A model generated the notes under the pieces. It was not told the DNA's origin. It was given only the letters and a program-made list of their open reading frames with translations, and ran no database searches. 64,000 nucleotides of DNA from Bosea sp. 29B (GTDB lineage Bacteria; Pseudomonadota; Alphaproteobacteria; Rhizobiales; Beijerinckiaceae): the NCBI RefSeq assembly GCF_902506165.1, contig NZ_LR733817.1, forward strand, positions 1,100,255 to 1,164,254, read 5' to 3'. The position numbers were made by a program, and so were the translations under genes. This document shows, in pieces, positions 34,226 to 43,759 of the stretch; position 1 is the first letter of the stretch, and the number at the start of each line of letters is the position of its first letter.

Positions 34226-34951
34226 TTATCGAAGGGGCAGACACAGTATATCGTCGATGCCTTCATACTGACCTCCATCGTAGAACGGAATAGCAGCTTC
34301 GCCATTCGACAATTTTACCAGATGATACTCCTTCTGGAGCTGAGAGATCATCGTTTGAAACCTATTCCAATGAGATTCCCATAATTCAAATATTATAATA
34401 GGTCTATATTCCCTGATGACCCATTCGGCCCCGGCAATAACGTTAGGCTCAAATCCTTCCACGTCGATTTTTATCAGGTTTGGCACCGTCGCGGACTGAC
34501 GGGAAAATAGATCTATCGTCGTCGTCTCCACTCTGACGGGAAGTGTTTTTCCCTCCATGCCAATCAAAGGCATCAAGGAAGATGCCACCGCTCCGACGCC
34601 CTCTCTATTATCAACGTAGAACGTAGCGAAGCCCGGCACATCAGAAACTGCCTTTTCAATTATAGTTACGTTGGGGATTCTATCGTCTGCCAATGGCTTT
34701 ATAACCGATTTGTTCGGCTCAAACGCGAAAACATGTTTCGCAACGGTCGCTAATATCCTGGTCACGTGTCCATTGTTAGCCCCAACATCATAGACGATGT
34801 CACCCGGCCTGATATGAAGGCGTGCGGCGTAATCTGCTGAATTGGCGTGCACAGGCTGGCTCCGATTGGTAGCGGGCTGACAATACCGAGATTTGGTCGA
34901 GGCGCCACTCGCTCTTTCTCTTCCGAACCAATGGCTGCTTCGGGCCAGCAT
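34226..34951 (-). CDS. FkbM-family methyltransferase
   Basis: A 241-residue protein with the full FkbM fold: SAM motif IVYDVGANNGHVTRILATVA, KHVFAFEPN, IPNVTIIEKAVSDVPGFATF, then the family signature PNLIKIDVEGFEPNVIAGAEWV and IFELW. Members O-methylate sugars or peptidyl groups. The first 30 residues are not conserved and the true start may be later. Codon use and lower GC resemble the other accessory-block genes rather than the phage late genes. Confidence 0.85.
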   Translation of the reverse strand: MLARSSHWFGRERASGASTKSRYCQPATNRSQPVHANSADYAARLHIRPGDIVYDVGANNGHVTRILATVAKHVFAFEPNKSVIKPLADDRIPNVTIIEKAVSDVPGFATFYVDNREGVGAVASSLMPLIGMEGKTLPVRVETTTIDLFSRQSATVPNLIKIDVEGFEPNVIAGAEWVIREYRPIIIFELWESHWNRFQTMISQLQKEYHLVKLSNGEAAIPFYDGGQYEGIDDILCLPLR

Positions 34952-35131
34952 TCCTTGACGCGGCGATGCAGGCCATTATGACCTCATGGCGCCCCCCGCC
35001 AGCGGCTGAGACGCTAAGGTTAAGGACCGCCTCATGTTGAAGATTTACGCTAGATCAGGCCGTGCAGCCCTTGAGGACAACTCGATAAGGTAAGAAAATT
35101 TCGCAGTTTCTCTCATGCTATTTGCTGGTCC

Positions 35132-35404
35132 ATGTTCACTGCGGACTGCTTTTTGCAGATGGATAAGTGCGCCAAATTAGGAGATGTGCGCTTGAATTGG
35201 AAAGAGTCGGATCTTGAGCTTTATAGAAGCTCTATTTTAGAGGGGTATGCAAACGCCATGTCCGAGGCACTTCTTATCGCACACGCTCATGCAGTTGTAG
35301 AAAGTGACGATATTGATTTTGGTAAAGGTTATCAGGCGGCGGCAAGAGATATAGCCTCTGCGATAGAAGCTATATTACTACAAAGGCAAAATCGTAATTC
35401 ATAG
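35132..35404 (+). CDS. Small hypothetical protein of the accessory block
   Basis: A 90-residue AT-rich frame, or 81 residues if ATG 35159 (MDKCAKLGDVRLNW) is the start. It is acidic and mainly helical (LELYRSSILEGYANAMSEAL, then GKGYQAAARDIASAIEAILL). It matches no family that I know. Neither start has a good ribosome site. The lower GC fits foreign DNA. The 249 bases between it and the oxyR stop (35405-35653) show no gene; the prophage or island end may lie there. Confidence 0.4.
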   Translation: MFTADCFLQMDKCAKLGDVRLNWKESDLELYRSSILEGYANAMSEALLIAHAHAVVESDDIDFGKGYQAAARDIASAIEAILLQRQNRNS

Positions 35405-35653
35405 ATAATCGCCATTACATGGCTGACGATAGCCGCCTCGGCTTTAGCCAGAGGCGGAGCGCGCTGCAGGTTGCTGCTGATCAATTCCGCGCTGCTCAGC
35501 ATTCTGATCAGGCCACTGATGAAGTGTAAGGGGACGGGGTTCCCACGGTGCTCGCCCGCAATCGGAAGGCGATGGGAATGCGGGGGGGCGGTATGAGTCC
35601 CTCTCCCGCTACCATCTCATCGTACAGCCCCAATCTATTCCGGGCACTTGCCG

Positions 35654-36586
35654 CTACGGCTTCGCAAGGCCGTTGCCGTGCGTCCCGCGCAGCGCGCCGG
35701 CCGATTGCCGCACCACCTCCGCGATCTCCAATAACTGCTTCGCCAGCGGGCTGGTCTTGCGCCAGACCATACCGATGGTCCGGGACGGCTCCGGCGCCTT
35801 GAAATGCGAGATCGCGACCGAGGCCGAGCGTGTCTCGACCGCTACCGCCATTTCCGGGATCAGCGTCACCCCGAGGCCCGCATCGACCATCTGCACCAGC
35901 GTCGACAACGAGCTGGCGTCGAGCAGGTCGCGCGATTGCACCGTCCGCGGCTTGGTGCTGCAGAACGACAGGGCCTGCTCGCGGAAGCAATGCCCCTCTT
36001 CCAGCAGCAGCAGCCGCATCTCGCGCAGCGCCTCGCGATCCGGCGCCGGCTTGCCCTCGTCCGCACGCGGCCGCACCAGGACGAAGCGCTCGGTGAACAG
36101 CGCCACCTCGGTCAGCGACGGCTCCGACACCGGCAGAGCGACGACCGCCATGTCGAGCCGCCCCTCGCTCAGCTCCTGCACCAGCTTCGGCGTCAGCGTC
36201 TCGCGCACATTGAGGTCGAGCTCGCCATGCAGGCGGGTGAGATCGCCGATCAGGCCGGGCAGCAGGTACGGCGCGACAGTCGGGATCACGCCGATGCGCA
36301 GCCGCGTGACCATTCCCTCCCGGGAGGCGTGCGCATAGCCTTCCAGCTCGTCGAGCGAGCGCAGGACGTCCCGGGCCCGCGCCGCGATCTCGTCGCCGAA
36401 GCGCGTCAGCCGGACCTGGCGCCTGTCCCTCTCGAACAGCCCGGCGCCGAGTTCCTCCTCCAGCGCCTTGATCTGCTGCGACAAAGCCGGCTGCGAGATC
36501 GAGCAGGCTTCGGCCGCACGGCCGAAATGGCCGTGCCGTGCCAGCGCCTCGAAATAGCGCAGCTGCTTGAAGGTCAGGTTCGTCAT
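35654..36586 (-). CDS. oxyR: OxyR-type peroxide sensor (LysR family)
   Basis: The 310-residue LysR regulator has the N-terminal helix-turn-helix (FGRAAEACSISQPALSQQIK, residues 21-40) and the redox pair in LLEEGHCFREQALSFC, where C200 and C209 correspond to the two OxyR cysteines that form a disulfide on peroxide. It is divergent from katG with 99 bases between starts, the usual arrangement, so it should activate katG and control itself. The last 20 residues are variable. Confidence 0.95.
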   Translation of the reverse strand: MTNLTFKQLRYFEALARHGHFGRAAEACSISQPALSQQIKALEEELGAGLFERDRRQVRLTRFGDEIAARARDVLRSLDELEGYAHASREGMVTRLRIGVIPTVAPYLLPGLIGDLTRLHGELDLNVRETLTPKLVQELSEGRLDMAVVALPVSEPSLTEVALFTERFVLVRPRADEGKPAPDREALREMRLLLLEEGHCFREQALSFCSTKPRTVQSRDLLDASSLSTLVQMVDAGLGVTLIPEMAVAVETRSASVAISHFKAPEPSRTIGMVWRKTSPLAKQLLEIAEVVRQSAGALRGTHGNGLAKP

Positions 36587-38863
<2,277 letters not shown>

Positions 38864-38871
38864 GAATAGCG

Positions 38872-38901
38872 AGGCGCGGCCGCCCGGTGGCGGCCGCGCC
38901 T
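38872..38901 (+). terminator. katG terminator, probably two-way
   Basis: AGGCGCGGCCGCC (38872-38884) and GGCGGCCGCGCCT (38889-38901) form a perfect 13-bp stem with a CGGT loop, followed by TTGATC. It lies 8 bases after the katG stop and just before the convergent histidine kinase stop at 38919, so it may serve both strands. Confidence 0.65.
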
Positions 38902-38918
38902 TGATCAAGGCAGCACAA

Positions 38919-40244
38919 TCATGGCGCCGGACGCGTGACCGTCGCCTTCAGCCCTGTGCCCAGGGGACGATTCTCCAATGTCAGCACCGCGCCCAGGCGC
39001 GCGAGTGCTACTTCGACGATCGAAAGACCCAGGCCGGTTCCAGCCGTCCTGCTGCTGCGCCCTCGATAGAAACGCTGCGTCACCAACGATATCTCCTCGT
39101 CCGGAATGCCCGGGCCATCATCCTCGACCGCGAACGCATTGTCCGCGACGCGCAGCCAGCGCACCTGCCCGCCTGGAAGGCTCTGCCCGCAGGCATTCTC
39201 ATGCAGGTTGCGCAAGGCCAGCCGCAGACTGTCAGGCTCCCCCAGCACGACGAAGTCATCGAGACGCGGGTCGATCTCGACGGTCTGCCCCGGCCATTTC
39301 CGCTCGCCATCGATCTCGCGCAGCAATGGACCGACGAGGATGCGCTGCCGGTCGGAGCCGGTGGCGTCCGCATCCAGCCTGGCCAGGACGAGCAATTGGC
39401 TGATCAGCCGGGCGGTCCGGTCCACGCCCTCGATGATCCTGTCGAGCGCCGAGAGGCGCATCGCGTCGCTATCGGCTGCCCGCGCGATCTGCGCCTGCGT
39501 GCGGATGCCGGCGAGCGGTGTTCGCAGCTCGTGCGCGGCGAAGGCGGTGATCTCGCGGTCATGCCGCCTGGCCAGGTCGAGACGCCGGAACAGCCCGTTC
39601 AATGCATCGGTTAGCGGGCGGATTTCCCTGACCGCATTGGCGCCGACAGGGCTCAGATCATCCGCCGGGCGGCTCTGCAGGTCACGGGCGATCTGACGGA
39701 GAGGAGCCAGCCCCCTGCCGACGCTGAGCCAGATCAGCCCGGCGAAGAGTGGCAGCATCAGCAAGGTCGGCGCCACCAGCCCGAGCACGAGATCCTGGAC
39801 GAGCCGCTCGCGCAGGCCGAGGCGGTCACCGACCAGCACCCGCACGCCTTTGGCGGCGTCCTCGATGGCATAGACGCGCCACGCCTCGCCGTTGATCACA
39901 CTGTCATGGAAACCGCTGGGATGTGCCGAAAGCCGTTCGGCCGGCGCCGTCGTCGAGGCAGCGACGAGACGCCCGCCCAGCGACCAGATCTGGCAGGAGA
40001 GCTGGCGCTCGTAGCCAGCCGCTTCCGTGGGGTTGAATTGCGGAGTGCCGGCGATTGCTGCCTGTGAGGAGCTATCGTCATGCACCAGCGAGGCGACCAT
40101 GCGCGCCGCTTCCTGCAGGCGCGTGTCGAGCACGCGCTCGAGCTCGTTCTTGGTCCCGAGATAGATCCAGGCCGTCGCGGCAAGCCAGATCAGGCTCGTG
40201 GTGACGACCAGGATCGCAAACAGCCGGCCACGCAGCGAGCTCAT
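38919..40244 (-). CDS. Sensor histidine kinase, QseC/PmrB/TctE type
   Basis: A 441-residue membrane kinase: first membrane segment about residues 7-29, a periplasmic sensor part to about 150, second segment about 150-175, HAMP, then HELRTPL with the phospho-acceptor H238. The ATPase part has the N-box NLHENACGQS, VEDDGPGIPDEE, and the G2 box GTGLGLSIVE. It overlaps the response regulator gene by four bases and signals to it. The ligand is unknown; QseC/PmrB relatives sense cations, metals or small molecules. Confidence 0.88.
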   Translation of the reverse strand: MSSLRGRLFAILVVTTSLIWLAATAWIYLGTKNELERVLDTRLQEAARMVASLVHDDSSSQAAIAGTPQFNPTEAAGYERQLSCQIWSLGGRLVAASTTAPAERLSAHPSGFHDSVINGEAWRVYAIEDAAKGVRVLVGDRLGLRERLVQDLVLGLVAPTLLMLPLFAGLIWLSVGRGLAPLRQIARDLQSRPADDLSPVGANAVREIRPLTDALNGLFRRLDLARRHDREITAFAAHELRTPLAGIRTQAQIARAADSDAMRLSALDRIIEGVDRTARLISQLLVLARLDADATGSDRQRILVGPLLREIDGERKWPGQTVEIDPRLDDFVVLGEPDSLRLALRNLHENACGQSLPGGQVRWLRVADNAFAVEDDGPGIPDEEISLVTQRFYRGRSSRTAGTGLGLSIVEVALARLGAVLTLENRPLGTGLKATVTRPAP

Positions 40245-40903
40245 GACACGTCCTTGAGGCGGTAGCCGAGGCCACGCACCGTCTCGATCAGCTCGCGCCC
40301 GAGCTTCTGCCTGAGATTGTGGATATGGACCTCGATCGCGTTGCTCTCGACATCCTCCTGCCAGCCATAGAGCCGCTCCTCCAGTTGCGCGCGCGAGCGG
40401 ATGACGCCCGGCCGCTCAGCCAGCGCGCGCAGAACGGCGAACTCCCGTCGCGTCACATCAATCGTCGTGCCGTCTCGCGCCACCGCGTGGCGCGCCGGAT
40501 CAAGCATGAGGCCGGCAGCCTCGATCGCGGGCGCTGCCCGGCCTTCGCCACGTCGCCCGATCGCGCGCAGCCTTGCCGCGAGCTCATCGAGGTCGAAGGG
40601 CTTGCCGAGATAGTCGTCGGCGCCACGGTCGAGCCCGGCGATGCGGTCGCGGGTCTCGTCGAGCGCGGTCAGCAGCAGGATCGGGCAGCGCTCGCCCTGT
40701 GTCCGCAGATCCCGGAGCAGATCGAGGCCAGATCCGTCCGGCAGCATGATGTCGAGCACCATCGCATCGAAGACGCCGGCCGCCAGCGCATGCCGCGCAT
40801 CGGCACAACTGCCGACCAGCTCGGCATTCATGCCGTGCAGCCTCAGCCCGACGGCGAGACCGTCGGCGAGAAGCGGGTCGTCTTCGACGATGAGCACGCG
40901 CAT
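40241..40903 (-). CDS. OmpR-family response regulator, QseB/PmrA type
   Basis: A 220-residue regulator. The receiver (1-115) has the acidic pair VEDD, the phosphorylation site D51 in LDIMLPDGSG, and the lysine in LGKPFD. The C-terminal winged helix (125-220) has VTRREFAVLRALAERPGVIR and NAIEVHIHNLRQKL. The start is ATG 40903 because the frame upstream lacks the family pattern and this ATG has a GGAGGT ribosome site. A CTTAAG-N5-CTTAAG box lies 32 bases upstream. It is cotranscribed with the kinase. Confidence 0.92.
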   Translation of the reverse strand: MRVLIVEDDPLLADGLAVGLRLHGMNAELVGSCADARHALAAGVFDAMVLDIMLPDGSGLDLLRDLRTQGERCPILLLTALDETRDRIAGLDRGADDYLGKPFDLDELAARLRAIGRRGEGRAAPAIEAAGLMLDPARHAVARDGTTIDVTRREFAVLRALAERPGVIRSRAQLEERLYGWQEDVESNAIEVHIHNLRQKLGRELIETVRGLGYRLKDVS

Positions 40904-40934
40904 GTGACCTCCACGGCCCAGCATCACCGCCGAG

Positions 40935-40951
40935 CTTAAGGCTGGCTTAAG
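40935..40951. promoter_or_regulatory. CTTAAG-N5-CTTAAG direct-repeat box
   Basis: Two perfect CTTAAG hexamers separated by GCTGG (11-bp period) lie between the response regulator start (40903) and the divergent DsbA-like gene (41080). This is the architecture of the PmrA/QseB box, so the regulator probably controls itself and may control the DsbA-like gene. Confidence 0.75.
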
Positions 40952-41079
40952 CTGGGTAGCGCCGATGGCCCGCATCCGTCCACCGCCGGGGACGTGACGA
41001 TGCGACCGCCGCGAGCCGCGCCTGGCTCCCGGATCGGCAGGCGCAGCGCGGTCCCGGCAGCCGAGAAAGCCGCAAGCCC

Positions 41080-41700
41080 ATGCACCACGACCGTCGCACC
41101 ATCCTCCTCGGCCTTTCGCTTCTGGCTGCGGCCTTGCCGGAGGCCGTCTTGGCCGAGGGGAACAAGATCGACGTCGAGGCCATCCTGAACGACCCAGAAG
41201 CGCCCATCTCGGGCAACCGCAATGGCGATGTCACGATCGTCGCCTTCCTCGACTACAACTGCCCCTACTGCAAGACATCGGCTCCGGACCTCGCCCGCAT
41301 CGTCAAGGAGGACGGCAAGATCCGGCTCGTCTACAAGGACTGGCCGGTCATCGCCGAGACCTCGGTCTATGCCGCGCAGCTCGCGCTCGCCGCGACCTAT
41401 CAGGGAGCCTATGAGCGCGCGCACCATGCGCTGATGGCGACCAAGGGGCGGCTGAGCAAGGCGCAGATCTCGGCGGCGATCCAGGGCGCCGGCATCGACA
41501 TGGCGCGTCTCCAGGCCGATCTCGACACCAATGGCGACAAGATCACCGCGCTGCTGCGCCGGAACATGGCCCAGGCCGACTCGCTCGGGCTGCAGGGCAC
41601 GCCGACCTACCTGGTCGGCCCGTTCCGGACCTCGACTCTCGACTACAAGGGCTTCAAGCAGGTCGTCGCTGATGCCCGCGCCAAGCCGGCATCCCAGTGA
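41080..41700 (+). CDS. DsbA-family periplasmic thiol oxidoreductase (Com1-like)
   Basis: A 206-residue exported protein with a signal peptide (residues 1-25, RRTILLGLSLLAAALPEAVLA) and the thioredoxin-fold active site in FLDYNCPYCK (C61, C64). The cis-proline loop is GTPTYLVG near the C-terminus. Family members introduce or isomerise disulfides in the periplasm. Its 3' end overlaps the convergent tetA gene by 47 bases. The CTTAAG box upstream suggests control by the neighbouring response regulator. Confidence 0.88.
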   Translation: MHHDRRTILLGLSLLAAALPEAVLAEGNKIDVEAILNDPEAPISGNRNGDVTIVAFLDYNCPYCKTSAPDLARIVKEDGKIRLVYKDWPVIAETSVYAAQLALAATYQGAYERAHHALMATKGRLSKAQISAAIQGAGIDMARLQADLDTNGDKITALLRRNMAQADSLGLQGTPTYLVGPFRTSTLDYKGFKQVVADARAKPASQ

Positions 41701-42880
41701 GGCCGGGCGCACGGATCATGGCCGACCTGCGCAAGGCCGGCAGGCACGCCAGATAGAGCATCGCGCCGACAATCCAGACGCAGCCATTCCAGATTCCCGA
41801 CGTCGCGGCATAGAGCATCGTGAAGCCGAGTGGGCCGACGACCGAGGTCAGGTTGGTCAGACTCGCGAGGAGTCCCTGCAATCTTCCTTGCTGATCATTA
41901 CCAGCCGCCCGCGACAGCATCGACTGCAGCGCCGGCATGCCGACCCCACCGCTGGCTAGCAGGGCAAGAATCGGCCAGACCATCCATCCCTGCGTCACAA
42001 AAGCCAGCAGGAGAAAGCCTGCGGCATCCGATGCCATGCCGACAAGCAGGGTTAGGCGCTCTCCGAGCCGGCTCGAAAGCCGTCCGGTGAGGAAGGCCTG
42101 GACCAGCGCATGCATCGCGCCAAAGGCTGCTAGCGACAGGCCGACCATGGCTGTATCCCATTGGAAGCGATCTTCGCCATAGATCACCCATAGGGCTCCC
42201 GGCACCTGGCCGATCAACTGGACGAGGAAGAAGACGTAGAAGAGCGGCGCGACACTCCTCAGTACGCCTCTCTGCCGAAGCCCTGCGAGTGGCCCGGGAC
42301 ACCCCGGCCTTTCCCCGTCACTCGCATTGCGCCCGGTCTCGGCCAGGGCAAAACAGGCGAACACGCACGCCGCACCGTTGAGGAGCGCCGCCGCGATGAA
42401 GGGGGCATGGGCTACCTGCTCGCCCAACATGCCCCCGATCGCAGGTCCGGCGATGATGCCGACGCCGAAGCAGGCGCTCATATAGCCGAACCAGCGTGCG
42501 CGCTCGCTTTCTTTCGTCGTGTCGGCAATGGCGGCGGCTGCGACCGATCCGGTCGCTCCGGTGATCCCGGAAACGAGTCGGCCGATATAGAGCACCCAGA
42601 GTTCCGGCGCCGCTGCCATGATCGCGTAGTCGATGGCAGAACCGGCGAGCGAGACCAGCAGCACGGGGCGGCGGCCATAGCGGTCCGATAGTCGCCCGAG
42701 CAGTGGCGCGAAGCAGACCTGCATCAGCGCATAGAGCGACAGCAGGGCGCCGTAATGCGCAGCCACCTCTCCGGGCTGCACATGCTCACGCAGCAGAGCC
42801 GGCAGTACAGGCATCACCAGGCCAACGCCCATGGCATCGAGAATGGTGACGATCAGAGCAACGGCGAGCGACTTGTTCAT
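41654..42880 (-). CDS. tetA: Tetracycline efflux pump of the TetA major facilitator family
   Basis: A 408-residue 12-helix antiporter that exports tetracycline-Mg in exchange for protons. It follows the TetA(A)/TetA(C) pattern closely: LDAMGVGLVMPVLPALLRE, the MFS motif GRLSDRYGRRPVLL, GRLVSGITGATGSVAAAAIA, QLIGQVPGALWVIYGEDRF and GGVGMPALQSMLSR. ATG 42880 with a GGGAGC ribosome site is preferred over the longer frame at 42901, because the latter would cover an operator. The C-terminal 25 residues go beyond the normal LPALRR end and overlap the DsbA-like gene. It is divergent from tetR with two operators between. Confidence 0.9.
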   Translation of the reverse strand: MNKSLAVALIVTILDAMGVGLVMPVLPALLREHVQPGEVAAHYGALLSLYALMQVCFAPLLGRLSDRYGRRPVLLVSLAGSAIDYAIMAAAPELWVLYIGRLVSGITGATGSVAAAAIADTTKESERARWFGYMSACFGVGIIAGPAIGGMLGEQVAHAPFIAAALLNGAACVFACFALAETGRNASDGERPGCPGPLAGLRQRGVLRSVAPLFYVFFLVQLIGQVPGALWVIYGEDRFQWDTAMVGLSLAAFGAMHALVQAFLTGRLSSRLGERLTLLVGMASDAAGFLLLAFVTQGWMVWPILALLASGGVGMPALQSMLSRAAGNDQQGRLQGLLASLTNLTSVVGPLGFTMLYAATSGIWNGCVWIVGAMLYLACLPALRRSAMIRAPGLTGMPAWRGHQRRPA

Positions 42881-42901
42881 GCTGGCTCCCGGTCGAGTCA
42901 A

Positions 42902-42920
42902 AATTTATCGACGATAAGTT
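42902..42920. promoter_or_regulatory. tet operator 1 (tetA-proximal)
   Basis: AATTTATC-GAC-GATAAGTT is a 19-bp near-perfect palindrome (7 of 8 pairs) with the TATC-N3-GATA core of Tn10 tetO. It lies 22 bases from the tetA start and 55 from tetR. Confidence 0.8.
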
Positions 42921-42931
42921 CGTGGACAAAA

Positions 42932-42950
42932 AATTTATCATCGATAAATT
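42932..42950. promoter_or_regulatory. tet operator 2 (tetR-proximal)
   Basis: AATTTATC-ATC-GATAAATT is a perfect 19-bp palindrome with the TATC-N3-GATA core. An 11-bp spacer separates it from the first operator, giving 30 bp centre to centre, the same as tetO1/tetO2 of Tn10. Confidence 0.85.
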
Positions 42951-42974
42951 GTCAAGAGGTGAGATCGAGCGGCA

Positions 42975-43592
42975 ATGGCAAAACTAGATCGAGATATCGT
43001 CGTTCGCGCAGCGCTCGGCCTGCTGAACGAGGTCGGGGCCGACGGCCTCACCACACGTAGGCTCGCGGAACGCCTGAAGGTCCAGCAGCCGGCCCTCTAC
43101 TGGCATTTCCCCAACAAGCGCGCTTTGCTGGATACGTTGGCTGAGGCCATGCTGACCGAGAACCATACTCGCGCCATGCCGAGGCTCGGCGAGGACTGGC
43201 GCGTGTTTCTGAGTGAAAACGCCCGTAGCTTCCGCAAGGCGCTGCTCGCCTATCGCGATGGCGCGCGCATCCATGCCGGCACTCGGCCGAGTGCCCCGCA
43301 ATCCGGCGCAATCGAAGCGCAGATTCGTCTTCTCTGCGCGGGCGGCTTCGCCCCGAGGGACGCCGCCCGCGCTCTGGCTGCAATCAGCCACTATGTGGTC
43401 GGCGCCGTTATCGAAGAGCAGGCCTCGCCGACGGACATGACAGAGCGGGAAGGTGCAGAACCGGGCTCATCCGAACTGTCCATATTCCTGCAGACCCTCT
43501 TCCACGAGGTCGAGCAGGATGGGGCGGACACTGCCTTCGACTACGGCCTGGAGAATTTCATTGCCGGCCTCGAACGCCGGCTCTCAACCTAG
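42975..43592 (+). CDS. tetR: Tetracycline repressor
   Basis: The 205-residue protein is a classic TetR. Counting from the start, H64, N82, F86, H100, T103, R104, Q116 and E147 are all at the positions that bind tetracycline-Mg in TetR(B)/(D). The reading head is GLTTRRLAERLKVQQPALYWH (residues 24-44) with R28, Q38, P39, Y42 and H44 kept and residue 40 Ala rather than Thr. It represses tetA and itself through the two operators. Its stop shares CTAG with the convergent ccoS stop. Confidence 0.95.
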   Translation: MAKLDRDIVVRAALGLLNEVGADGLTTRRLAERLKVQQPALYWHFPNKRALLDTLAEAMLTENHTRAMPRLGEDWRVFLSENARSFRKALLAYRDGARIHAGTRPSAPQSGAIEAQIRLLCAGGFAPRDAARALAAISHYVVGAVIEEQASPTDMTEREGAEPGSSELSIFLQTLFHEVEQDGADTAFDYGLENFIAGLERRLST

Positions 43593-43759
43593 ACTTCATC
43601 GCTCCCGGAGGGCTTGCCCGCATCATCATCCTGCAGAATCCGCCAGGCCGCGCCGTCGAGATCGGCATACTGGCCGCTGCGCATGCACCAGAAAAAGGCT
43701 CCAAGCCCCAACAGCCCTAGGCCGAGCGCCAAGGGGAACAGGATCACGATGATGTTCAT
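43589..43759 (-). CDS. ccoS: cbb3 oxidase maturation protein CcoS/FixS
   Basis: A 56-residue protein that runs leftward from ATG 43759. One membrane segment with the family start MNIIVILFPLALGLGLLG, then FFWCMRSGQYADLDGAAWRI, where the GQ(Y/F)xDL element defines CcoS. It is needed for copper and haem insertion into CcoN. ATGA overlaps the end of ccoI and the stop overlaps tetR. Confidence 0.9.
   Translation of the reverse strand: MNIIVILFPLALGLGLLGLGAFFWCMRSGQYADLDGAAWRILQDDDAGKPSGSDEV

Noticed and set aside
34226..35653. Attachment site at the right prophage end
   Set aside because: No tRNA or direct repeat with the left part of the window was found. The left end lies outside, so the core sequence cannot be compared.
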